A stretch of DNA of 64,000 bases from Arenibacter echinorum (GTDB lineage Bacteria; Bacteroidota; Bacteroidia; Flavobacteriales; Flavobacteriaceae): the NCBI RefSeq assembly GCF_003259375.1, contig NZ_QLLN01000002.1, forward strand, positions 744,001-808,000, in the 5' to 3' direction. How positions within the stretch are numbered: the first letter of the stretch is position 1; each line of letters starts with the position of its first letter. The notes below the pieces were generated by a model that worked only from the letters and a program-made list of their open reading frames with translations, did not search any database and was not told the origin of the DNA. A program made the position numbers and the translations under genes. This document shows positions 35,827 through 43,963 of this stretch, one piece after another.

Positions 35827-37538
35827 TATATATTTCCTTTTTTAAGTTCTTTTACCGCATGGTCGGCGGCCCTGGCAGTGAAGGCCATGTAAGTCAATGA
35901 TGGGTTAACACAACTGGCCGAAGTCATAAATGCCCCATCGGTAACATAAACATTGGGTACATCGTGTAATTGATTGTTGCCGTTGAGTACGGAGGTTTTT
36001 CTGTTGCGTCCCATTCTGGCCGTACCCATTTCGTGTATGCCCAGTCCTAAACCGGTTGGGCCATCATGTCCTTTAACATCGCGCAATCCAGCTTTTTCCA
36101 ACATTTCTACAGCAGATTCCTGCATGTCCTTACGCATGTTGAATTCGTTTTCCTGCAAATCGGCGTCAAAGGTTACCGTGGGTAATCCCCAACCATCCAA
36201 TTTGTCGTAATCCAAGGTCATTCTGTTATCTTCGTAAGGGAGTACTTCCCCAAAACCACCAATTCCCATTCTCCAACCTCCTGGTTTAAGTATATTTTCC
36301 TTAAATTCTTTTCCGTAAGAGAGCTCTGCAACCGTTTCTTCCCAATTGCCTCTGCTGGCTCCACCCTGATAACCAAAGCCACGCTTGTAATCTTTTCTAT
36401 CGGAAGCACCACCTAGGTTCCTAAATCTTGGAATATATATTCCATTAGGTCTTCGGCCTTTGTAATATTTGTCTTCGTAACCATCAAATTTACCGGAAGC
36501 ACCAACTCCAAGATGGTGGTCCATAATATTACGTCCCAATTGATCGGAGTCGTTGCCCATCCCATTTGGGAACCTATCAGATTTGGATTGCATTAGAATA
36601 GAGGTCGACGCTATGGCCGAGGCACACAAGAAAATTACCTTTGCTTTAAATTCATGTGTTTCCTTGGTCAACCTGTCTATAACCTTTACCCCAGTAGCCT
36701 TCTTGGTATTGGGATCGTACATTACTTCATGTACAATGGAGTCCGTACGCAACGTCATATTTCCTGTTGCTTCCGCAGCGGGGAGGGTAGATGATAAACT
36801 ACTAAAATAGCCTCCAAAAGGACATCCCCTGATACATCTATTTCTGTATTGACATTTGGTACGTCCGTCAAAATTTTTGGTCCCCGTAATATGGGCAACC
36901 CGGCCTATGGTAACGGCACGGTCGTCAAAGCCTTCAGTCACTTTGTTCTTAAAATGTTCTTCTACACAATTCATTTCCATGGCCGGTAGAAAATCGCTAT
37001 CGGGCAATTGCGGTAAGTTGAGTGCCTCCCCACTAACGCCGATAAAATCTTCCACTTTTGAATACCATGGGGCAATATCCTTATAGCGCACCGGCCAATC
37101 AACTGCAATTCCATCCTTTAGGTTAGCCGTAAAATCGATGTCGCTCCAACGATAACTTTGTCGTCCCCATGTTAGGGAACGCCCACCTAAATGGTAACCT
37201 CTCATCCAATCAAATCTTCTTATTTCATTATATGGATGTTCCAGATCATTAACAAACCACATTTTGCTTGCCGCATTGGTAGTATATCCCGTTCTATTCT
37301 GTTTAGGCTGTTTTTCAATATCTTCCCTAGTAGGTTCACCAGCATTCGGTAAATCCCAAGGATCTAGATTGGCCGTCTCGTAGTCTTCGATGTGTTTTAC
37401 CATTCTTCCACGTTCCAGAACTAGGGTTTTGAGTCCTTTTTCACATAATTCTTTGGCGGCCCATCCTCCGCTAATGCCGGTACCTACGACAATTGCATCA
37501 TAAGAATCCTGCACTTCATTGTTATTGAACTTGCTCAT
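35826..37538 (-). CDS. GMC-family flavin oxidoreductase (with subunit 3)
   Basis: 570-residue catalytic subunit. FAD-binding motif VVGTGISGGWAAKEL at the N terminus, C-terminal GMC signature HEMGTARMG and NPSLTYMAFTARAA. A CX5CX3C motif (C229, C235, C239; CQYRNRCIRGCP) could hold an Fe-S cluster, as in FAD glucose dehydrogenases; that is inference. It has no signal peptide and would be exported with its subunit-3 partner, whose start overlaps its stop. Likely reaction: oxidation of a sugar or glycoside hydroxyl, probably C3, with electrons passed to a respiratory carrier. It is clearly paralogous to the gene at 42116. It diverges from the lipoprotein TIM-barrel gene across a palindrome-bearing region. 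Confidence 0.92.
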   Translation of the reverse strand: MSKFNNNEVQDSYDAIVVGTGISGGWAAKELCEKGLKTLVLERGRMVKHIEDYETANLDPWDLPNAGEPTREDIEKQPKQNRTGYTTNAASKMWFVNDLEHPYNEIRRFDWMRGYHLGGRSLTWGRQSYRWSDIDFTANLKDGIAVDWPVRYKDIAPWYSKVEDFIGVSGEALNLPQLPDSDFLPAMEMNCVEEHFKNKVTEGFDDRAVTIGRVAHITGTKNFDGRTKCQYRNRCIRGCPFGGYFSSLSSTLPAAEATGNMTLRTDSIVHEVMYDPNTKKATGVKVIDRLTKETHEFKAKVIFLCASAIASTSILMQSKSDRFPNGMGNDSDQLGRNIMDHHLGVGASGKFDGYEDKYYKGRRPNGIYIPRFRNLGGASDRKDYKRGFGYQGGASRGNWEETVAELSYGKEFKENILKPGGWRMGIGGFGEVLPYEDNRMTLDYDKLDGWGLPTVTFDADLQENEFNMRKDMQESAVEMLEKAGLRDVKGHDGPTGLGLGIHEMGTARMGRNRKTSVLNGNNQLHDVPNVYVTDGAFMTSASCVNPSLTYMAFTARAADHAVKELKKGNI

Positions 37539-37621
37539 TTATGAAATTGTTTATTTAATAAATATATTAAATATAAAATTAATTTTTTACATTTAAACCC
37601 TATATATATTAATACTATGAC

Positions 37622-37637
37622 ACTATAACGTTATAGT
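37622..37637. promoter_or_regulatory. Perfect 16-base palindrome in divergent promoter region
   Basis: ACTATAAC/GTTATAGT with a central CG, located between the GMC gene (start 37538) and the lipoprotein TIM-barrel gene (start 37675). A CG-centred palindrome is typical of LacI-family operators. It would be placed to control both divergent transcripts. The regulator is unknown and not encoded nearby. Confidence 0.5.
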
Positions 37638-37674
37638 AATTGTTAATTCTTGGATTTAATCTCAAAACTTAAAA

Positions 37675-38664
37675 ATGAATCAAAAAAATTTAAAAACCAA
37701 AGGGATCAAGGTGGTTTTGGTTGCCTTGTTAATGGGTGTGCTGTCTTGTAAAGAAGCCCCTAAGGAGCAGCCCAAAGATGTGGATACCGCTGAAGCAACC
37801 ATGAAAGCCAAGGAACCTTTTTTTAAATTGTCATTGGCCCAATGGTCCATTCATAAAATGATACGTGAAGATGGAGTTGATCCCTATACATTTGCGGAAA
37901 AGGCCAAGAAGTGGGGATTTACTGGACTGGAGTATGTAAGTCAATTATATAACCCGGAGTTGGAAAAGGCCAACTATTCGGAGGAGGCAATGGCTGCTTT
38001 TGTTGAGAAATCAAATGCGGAAGCAAAAAAGTATGGGTTAGAAAATGTGTTGATTATGATCGACGGCCAAGGGAATTTGGCCGTAAGTGATGAGAAAGAG
38101 AGAAATGAAACTGTAGAAAAGCACAAGCGTTGGGTAGACGCTGCTGCGGCAATGGGATGCCATGCAATTCGGGTAAACCTGAACGGAAGTAGTGTACCCG
38201 AGGAATGGAAAGTGAATGCTGTGGACGGACTTACCAAGTTGGCAACTTATGCCAAAGGCAAGAACATTAATGTTTTGGTCGAAAACCATGGGGGATTGTC
38301 TTCCAACGGTGTATTACATGCAGAAGTGATGAAAGCTGTAAATATGGATAATTGTGGAAGCCTTCCTGATTTTGGAAATTTCTGTATTACCAGATCCAAG
38401 GATGGCTGTGCCGAGGAATACGACAATTATAAAGGCATAGCGGAATTAATGCCATATGCCAAGGCGGTAAGTGCTAAATCCCACGATTTTGATGCAGAGG
38501 GCAATGAAACTAAATTGGATTATCCCAGAATACTCAAAATAGTTAAGGATGCTGGTTATACCGGCTTCATAGGTGTGGAATACGAAGGTAGTATTTTGAG
38601 TGAGGAGCAAGGAATAATTGCTACTAGGGATTTATTGATAAAAGCTGGTAAGGAACTTAATTAG
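37675..38664 (+). CDS. Lipoprotein sugar phosphate isomerase/epimerase-like TIM barrel
   Basis: 329 residues. A lipoprotein signal (VVLVALLMGVLSCKEAP) is followed by an acidic linker and the AP-endonuclease-2-like barrel. Candidate metal ligands: E and H in VLVENHGGLSS, D in LPDFGNF, H in AKSHDFDA and E in GVEYEGSI. It is first of a run of four same-strand genes (DinB, MFS transporter, Gfo/Idh/MocA) with gaps of 11, 16 and 18 bases, so an operon is likely. Its probable role is acting on a keto-sugar in the periplasm; isomerase activity on a phosphate sugar is unlikely outside the cytoplasm. Confidence 0.87.
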   Translation: MNQKNLKTKGIKVVLVALLMGVLSCKEAPKEQPKDVDTAEATMKAKEPFFKLSLAQWSIHKMIREDGVDPYTFAEKAKKWGFTGLEYVSQLYNPELEKANYSEEAMAAFVEKSNAEAKKYGLENVLIMIDGQGNLAVSDEKERNETVEKHKRWVDAAAAMGCHAIRVNLNGSSVPEEWKVNAVDGLTKLATYAKGKNINVLVENHGGLSSNGVLHAEVMKAVNMDNCGSLPDFGNFCITRSKDGCAEEYDNYKGIAELMPYAKAVSAKSHDFDAEGNETKLDYPRILKIVKDAGYTGFIGVEYEGSILSEEQGIIATRDLLIKAGKELN

Positions 38665-38675
38665 CATTATATTTT

Positions 38676-39119
38676 ATGAAGGCTTTTTTCAATCAGCTGT
38701 TCGATTATAACTTTTACTGCAATAAGAAATTGATTGAAGAGTGCCAAAAGCTGGAGAATGTTCCAGAAAGGACTACTGAGCTCTTCAGTCATATACTAAA
38801 TGCGCACCATATATGGAATGCCAGAATTCTTGGTAAAAAAGTGGAATACGGTGTATTTCAGTTACAATCGTTAAAAGATTGGGGCGACTTGCATTATGAA
38901 AATCAAAGAAGCTCTTTTGAAATAATCACCAATGTGGATAGTTTTGAAAAGCGCTTGGATTACGAGAATACCCAGGGAAGGTTGTTTACCAATACTATTC
39001 AGGATATGTTATTTCATATCATTAACCATTCAACCCATCACAGAGCCCAGATTTCAGTTGATTTTAGAAACAACTCCATTGAACCCCTGGTTTTTGATTA
39101 TGCAACTTATAAGCGATAA
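38676..39119 (+). CDS. DinB-family protein
   Basis: 147 residues, a four-helix-bundle DinB/YfiT-type protein. The three metal-binding histidine positions are visible: HILNAHHIWNARIL near residue 45 and HIINHSTHHRAQIS near residue 115. Members bind a divalent metal and include thiol transferases, but most are uncharacterised. It is second in the operon, 11 bases after the lipoprotein TIM barrel. Its presence in a sugar operon is not explained. Confidence 0.83.
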   Translation: MKAFFNQLFDYNFYCNKKLIEECQKLENVPERTTELFSHILNAHHIWNARILGKKVEYGVFQLQSLKDWGDLHYENQRSSFEIITNVDSFEKRLDYENTQGRLFTNTIQDMLFHIINHSTHHRAQISVDFRNNSIEPLVFDYATYKR

Positions 39120-39135
39120 ACACACCTGCTAGACC

Positions 39136-40365
39136 GTGAATATAAAGACCAAAGTTCAGTTGTCCTTTATGATGTTCCTCGAATTTTTTATTTGGGGAGG
39201 TTGGTTTGTAACACTAGGCACTTTTTTGGGACAGAATCTCAAAGCCACGGGGGCAGAATCGGCAATGGCATATTCAACCCAATCCTGGGGAGCCATAATT
39301 GCACCGTTTATAATAGGTTTAATAGCGGACAGATATTTCAACGCGGAGCGCATTTTGGGAGTACTTCATCTTTTGGGTGCGGTTATGATGTATCAAATGT
39401 ATATGGCCGTTGACTTTGCTGGTTTCTACCCCTATGTACTTGGATACATGATTCTCTATATGCCAACTTTGGCCTTGGTGAATTCAATCTCCTTTAGCCA
39501 AATGAAAAATCCTGCTAAGGAGTTTTCTTTTGTGAGGGTTTTTGGTACTATTGGTTGGATAGTGGCCGGACTAATAATTAGTTTTGTGTTCCTATGGGAT
39601 TCCGAAAGCTCAAGGGAACAAGGCCTTTTGAAAAATACTTTTTTAATGGTGGCTATTGCATCAGCTGTTATGGGGATTTTTAGTTTTACTTTGCCCAAAA
39701 CACCTCCCAAGGTTAAAACGGATGAAAAGGTATCCATTTCAGACATTTTGGGGTTGGATGCCCTAAAACTCTTAAAGGATAGGAATTTCCTTATTTTCTT
39801 TCTCTCATCTATTTTAATTTGCATTCCATTAGCCTTTTATTACCAGAATGCCAATCCTTTTTTGTCAGAGATCGGAATGGAAAATCCCACAGGTAAAATG
39901 ACCATTGGCCAGGGTTCGGAAGTTTTGTTTATGTTGTTGTTGCCATATTTCTTTAAGAAATTTGGATTTAAAAACACCTTGATTTTCGGTATGTTGGCTT
40001 GGACCATTCGATATTTCCTATTTGCTTACGGAAATGCCGGAGATTTGGCCTTTATGCTAATATTGGGGATTGCGCTACACGGTATTTGTTATGATTTTTT
40101 CTTTGTTTCCGGACAGATTTATACGGATTCAAAGGCAGGGGACAAATTTAAAAGTGCGGCCCAGGGGTTGATAACCTTGGCCACCTATGGTGTTGGAATG
40201 TTGATCGGGTTTTGGGTGGCCGGAAAAATAACGGATAGTTATATAATTGGCGAAGGTGTACACAGCTGGAAAGATATTTGGACATTTCCTGCTATTTTTG
40301 CTTTAGGGGCAATGGTGCTGTTTGCAATATTTTTTAAAAGCGAAGAAGTAGAGTATAAAGAGTAA
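39136..40365 (+). CDS. MFS transporter, nucleoside-permease (NupG-like) type
   Basis: 409 residues with about twelve membrane segments. The N terminus LSFMMFLEFFIWGGWFVTLG and the loop LIADRYFNAERILGVLHLLG are typical of the nucleoside:proton symporter branch of the MFS in Bacteroidota. Given its position between a periplasmic TIM barrel and a cytoplasmic Gfo/Idh/MocA oxidoreductase, import of a sugar or keto-sugar is more likely here than nucleoside transport; that is inference. The start codon is GTG at 39136; the gap to the next gene is 18 bases. Confidence 0.87.
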   Translation: MNIKTKVQLSFMMFLEFFIWGGWFVTLGTFLGQNLKATGAESAMAYSTQSWGAIIAPFIIGLIADRYFNAERILGVLHLLGAVMMYQMYMAVDFAGFYPYVLGYMILYMPTLALVNSISFSQMKNPAKEFSFVRVFGTIGWIVAGLIISFVFLWDSESSREQGLLKNTFLMVAIASAVMGIFSFTLPKTPPKVKTDEKVSISDILGLDALKLLKDRNFLIFFLSSILICIPLAFYYQNANPFLSEIGMENPTGKMTIGQGSEVLFMLLLPYFFKKFGFKNTLIFGMLAWTIRYFLFAYGNAGDLAFMLILGIALHGICYDFFFVSGQIYTDSKAGDKFKSAAQGLITLATYGVGMLIGFWVAGKITDSYIIGEGVHSWKDIWTFPAIFALGAMVLFAIFFKSEEVEYKE

Positions 40366-40383
40366 CTTAGGAATAAATAAATT

Positions 40384-41520
40384 ATGAGCAAGAAAATTAG
40401 ATTAGGAATTTTAGGAGGTGGAGGAGACTCCCTTATAGGGGTGTTGCACAGAGTGGCATCGCAGATTAATGATAATTACGAAATTGTTGGTGCAGTTTTC
40501 AACCCAGATTTTGAGGCAAATGTTGCTTTTGCCAAGGAAATAGATGTTCCTACCAATAGGATCTATAAGGATTTTGATACCTTGGTGGAAGAGGAATTGA
40601 AACTTCCAAAGACAGAACGTATACAGGTATGTTCTGTGCTTACCCCAAACTTTTTGCATTTTCCTATGGCAAAAAAGTTGTTGGAAAATGGGTTTCACGT
40701 AATTTGTGAAAAGCCCATGACCACCACCTACGAGGAGGCTAAAATATTGCAGGCTACCTTGGAAAAGGCCAAGACCGTTTTTGCGGTTACCCATACATAT
40801 ACGGGATATCCTATGGTAAGGCAAATGAGGGAAATGATTAAGGCAGGTGCTATTGGGAAAATACATAAGGTGGATGCACAGTATTATCAAGGGTGGATCA
40901 ACTCCATTATCCATGACAAGGCCAAACGTTCAACCGTTTGGAGATTGGATCCTAAAAAGGCCGGTATCAGTTCCTGTATGGGAGATATAGGGGTGCACGC
41001 CTTTAATATGATCGAATATACTACGGGATTGACCATAAAATCAATTTTGGCAGATTTCAACTATTTGTACGAGGATAACCAAATGGATGTAGACGGTACG
41101 GTATTGATCCGTATGGACAAACACGTGAAAGGGGTTATTCGTTCAAGTCAGGTTGCTACCGGAGAGGAGAACGGATTGTCAATTGCCATTTATGGCGAGA
41201 AGGGCGGACTAAGATGGGAGCAGGAAAATCCCAATTACCTTTATGTGCTTAGCGATGACAAACCGCTTCAGGTGTATAAGCCGGGCCATGCCTATAATTC
41301 CAAGTTGTCCCTAAATGGAACTAAATTGCCTCCAGGACATCCCGAAGGTATTTTTGATTCTATGGCCAATATTTATTTGGGTGTTGCAAGGGCCATTCGC
41401 GGAGAGAAATATAACGATGGGGAATTCCCTACCATGATGGATGGTGTTCGTGGGCTCGATTTTATAGAGAGCACAGTTGAGTCCAACAAAAAGGGCAATG
41501 TTTGGATCAATTTAAAATAA
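40384..41520 (+). CDS. Gfo/Idh/MocA-family NAD(P) oxidoreductase
   Basis: 378-residue cytoplasmic enzyme. Rossmann motif GILGGGGDSLIGVLH at the N terminus, and the catalytic lysine in the family motif CEKPMTTTYEEA. The C-terminal domain includes GDIGVHAFNMIEY, with the conserved histidine. Known relatives oxidise or reduce sugar hydroxyls, including reduction of 3-keto-glucose to glucose in levoglucosan breakdown. Here reduction of an imported keto-sugar is inferred. It is last of the four-gene operon and is followed by a bidirectional terminator. Confidence 0.92.
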   Translation: MSKKIRLGILGGGGDSLIGVLHRVASQINDNYEIVGAVFNPDFEANVAFAKEIDVPTNRIYKDFDTLVEEELKLPKTERIQVCSVLTPNFLHFPMAKKLLENGFHVICEKPMTTTYEEAKILQATLEKAKTVFAVTHTYTGYPMVRQMREMIKAGAIGKIHKVDAQYYQGWINSIIHDKAKRSTVWRLDPKKAGISSCMGDIGVHAFNMIEYTTGLTIKSILADFNYLYEDNQMDVDGTVLIRMDKHVKGVIRSSQVATGEENGLSIAIYGEKGGLRWEQENPNYLYVLSDDKPLQVYKPGHAYNSKLSLNGTKLPPGHPEGIFDSMANIYLGVARAIRGEKYNDGEFPTMMDGVRGLDFIESTVESNKKGNVWINLK

Positions 41521-41539
41521 CACAGGATATAGTGTAATA

Positions 41540-41565
41540 AAAAGGGCCGCAATTGCGGCCCTTTT
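41540..41565. terminator. Bidirectional intrinsic terminator
   Basis: Eleven-base perfect stem AAAAGGGCCGC/GCGGCCCTTTT with a four-base loop AATT. The arms supply A and T tracts for both directions. It separates the convergent Gfo/Idh/MocA and ASCH genes. Confidence 0.92.
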
Positions 41566-41592
41566 CTATGGAAGTTGTTTAAGTCCTTAAGA

Positions 41593-42054
41593 CTATCCGT
41601 AAACCTTGTCAAATTCAACACAGACCACGATCATACTATCACGGGGCACACGTTTAAAAGGTGCCAATTCACGTAAAAAATAATCCCAGTGGAATTTTTT
41701 CCAATGTTCCAGACTTTTATCCCCTAAGCCGTCCAATAGTACATACTCTTTGGTAATACTAAAAAATGGCTTCAGTTTTACAGCAGTTGTCCTAACGATA
41801 CATTTTGAATTGCCATTCCAATCGGTAAGGACTGTAAAAGCTCCTATTTTAGGCAGTGGTTCCTTGCGGTTTTGAAGTCCCAAAAGGGAAAATGTCGCAG
41901 CTTTCTTAAGGTTTTTAAGCACTAGATCCACTCCGTGGTCCGCATCTTCTTCATTGTCACTGAAATGAATCACTTTAGGTGCTTTTTCAAAAGCAAATTC
42001 CAAGTGGGCGTCCAAAAAATCACCCCACATATTTCTAGCCGAAGCATTGTCCAT
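41593..42054 (-). CDS. ASCH-domain protein
   Basis: 153 residues, full-length match to the bacterial ASCH-domain group (FEKAPKVIHFSDNEEDAD, TFSLLGLQNRKEPLPKIG, TDWNGNSKCIVRTTAV, and the C-terminal SMIVVCVEFDKVY). ASCH domains are PUA-like and are thought to bind RNA; some act as N4-acetylcytidine amidohydrolases. The function here is unknown. It follows the second GMC gene by 61 bases on the same strand, where a subunit-3 gene might have been expected. Confidence 0.82.
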   Translation of the reverse strand: MDNASARNMWGDFLDAHLEFAFEKAPKVIHFSDNEEDADHGVDLVLKNLKKAATFSLLGLQNRKEPLPKIGAFTVLTDWNGNSKCIVRTTAVKLKPFFSITKEYVLLDGLGDKSLEHWKKFHWDYFLRELAPFKRVPRDSMIVVCVEFDKVYG

Positions 42055-42115
42055 TCTAATTAGGTCTAATATTTAACAGTAACGGTAAAATACATTAATT
42101 ATTTCTCGAATGATG

Positions 42116-43819
42116 TTATGAAAATTTACCGTCTTTCAATTGTTTGGCAGCATGATTTGCAGCCCTGGCCGTAAAAGCCATATAAGTCAATGACGGATTT
42201 ACACAATTGGAGGAGGTCATAAATGCACCATCGGTGACATATACATTGGGAACCAGATGCACTTGATTATTTTTATTCAAGATTGAAGTTTTGGGATCAT
42301 GCCCCATACGGGCGCCGCCCATTTCATGTATTCCCAATCCTGGATAGGAAGATTCCTCATAGGATTGTACATCCTTAAATCCTGCCGCTTCAAACATTTC
42401 TATAATAACTTTTATGATATCCTTGCGCATATTCATCTCGTTTTCCTTGAACTCAACGTCAAAGGCCAATTGTGGAAGCCCCCATTTATCTTTTTCAGTA
42501 GGGCTTAATGTAACCCTGTTGTCGTCATATGGCAGGAATTCTCCAAATCCGGTAACACCGATAGTCCAATGACCGGGCTTTAGAATACTTTCTTTGAGTT
42601 CTTTACCGAATCCCAACTCCCCAATATTTTCTGACCAATCGCCTCTACTGGCCGTGCCTTGAAATCCGAATCCACGAACATAGTCATTACGCTTGGTCTT
42701 TTCATCCATATTTACGAATCGGGGAATATAAAAACCATTGGCGCGGCGACCTTTATAATATTTATCCAAATACCCATCTACTTTGGCAGTTGCCCCTAAT
42801 TTATAATGATGATCCATGATACCTCTACCTAAGGCATCCGAGTCATTTCCGAGACCGTTGGGAAAGCGTTCGCTTTTTGATTGTAATAATATACCAACAG
42901 AAGCCATGGCTGAAGCACAGAGAAAAATTACACGGGCCTTGAACTCCATTTTTTCGTTGGTCTCCGCATCTATGACTCTTACCCCTGTCGCTCTTTTTGT
43001 TTTATCATCATAGATGACTTCGTACACAATGGAATTGGGCCTGAGCGTCATATTACCAGTTCTTTCGGCGGCCGGCAAAGTGGATGAATTGCTGCTAAAA
43101 TAGCCTCCGAAAGGGCAGCCGCGCCAGCATCTATCTCGATTTTGGCACACTCCTCGACCTTCAAAATTTGCATTTGGATCCGTAATGTGTGCAGTCCGGC
43201 CAATGGTCACCAAACGACCATCATCAAATTTTTCTTCGATTGATTTTTGAAAGTCCTCTTCTACACAATTCAATTTCATGGGGGGTTGAAATTTGCCATC
43301 TGGCAATTGTTTTAGCCCGAGGGCTTGACCACTGACCCCTATATATTCTTCAACTTTGTCATACCATGGTGAAATGTCCTTATACCTAATAGGCCAATCA
43401 ACGCTGATGCCTTCTTTTTTATTGGCTTCAAAATCAATATCACTCCAACGATAACTCTGTCTGCCCCATGTTAGAGAACGCCCGCCGACCTGATATCCCC
43501 TTATCCAATCAAATCGTTTGGTTTGAACATAAGGGTGATCCAAATCGTTTACAAAGAAATGCTTGTTGCTCTCATCTGGCGCCCAATTCAACCTACTTTG
43601 TATGTGATATTTTTCTTTATCCGATTTAGATAATTGACCTTTTAAAGGGTAATCCCATGGATCATCGTTCATTGTGGGATAATCCTCGATATGCTTTACC
43701 ATTGGTCCTCTTTCCAGCACCAAAGTCTTTAACCCATTCTCGCAAAGTTCTTTAGCTGCCCAACCTCCACTAATACCGGTACCTACAACAATGGCATCAA
43801 ACATTTCACTCTGATTCAT
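42116..43819 (-). CDS. Second GMC-family flavin oxidoreductase (no subunit-3 neighbour)
   Basis: 567 residues, close paralogue of the GMC protein at 35826, sharing long identical stretches such as VVGTGISGGWAAKELCE, GGRSLTWGRQSYRWSDIDF and CPFGGYFSS. The CX5CX3C motif is conserved (C225, C231, C235; CQNRDRCWRGCP), as are HEMGGARMG and NPSLTYMAFTARAA. It lacks a signal peptide and has no adjacent subunit-3 gene, so it either shares the one at 35179, pairs with a distant one, or stays cytoplasmic. It diverges from the cytoplasmic TIM-barrel gene at 43964. Confidence 0.92.
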   Translation of the reverse strand: MNQSEMFDAIVVGTGISGGWAAKELCENGLKTLVLERGPMVKHIEDYPTMNDDPWDYPLKGQLSKSDKEKYHIQSRLNWAPDESNKHFFVNDLDHPYVQTKRFDWIRGYQVGGRSLTWGRQSYRWSDIDFEANKKEGISVDWPIRYKDISPWYDKVEEYIGVSGQALGLKQLPDGKFQPPMKLNCVEEDFQKSIEEKFDDGRLVTIGRTAHITDPNANFEGRGVCQNRDRCWRGCPFGGYFSSNSSTLPAAERTGNMTLRPNSIVYEVIYDDKTKRATGVRVIDAETNEKMEFKARVIFLCASAMASVGILLQSKSERFPNGLGNDSDALGRGIMDHHYKLGATAKVDGYLDKYYKGRRANGFYIPRFVNMDEKTKRNDYVRGFGFQGTASRGDWSENIGELGFGKELKESILKPGHWTIGVTGFGEFLPYDDNRVTLSPTEKDKWGLPQLAFDVEFKENEMNMRKDIIKVIIEMFEAAGFKDVQSYEESSYPGLGIHEMGGARMGHDPKTSILNKNNQVHLVPNVYVTDGAFMTSSNCVNPSLTYMAFTARAANHAAKQLKDGKFS

Positions 43820-43871
43820 TCTATATTTCTTGTTTTAATTCTGATGCTTTTCCTATATTTATAACTTCGCA

Positions 43872-43892
43872 TTTGTAGGCATAGGCTACAAA
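43872..43892. promoter_or_regulatory. Inverted repeat in divergent promoter region
   Basis: TTTGTAG and CTACAAA arms separated by seven bases, between the second GMC gene and the TIM-barrel gene at 43964. A small dyad AGGAT/ATCCT follows at 43903-43916. This is a candidate operator for both directions; it differs in sequence from the palindrome at 37622. Confidence 0.45.
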
Positions 43893-43963
43893 CATTAAAT
43901 ATAGGATTTTTATCCTGAATGTTAACAAAGGTTATTTTCAATTACAATTAATAAAAAATCAAA

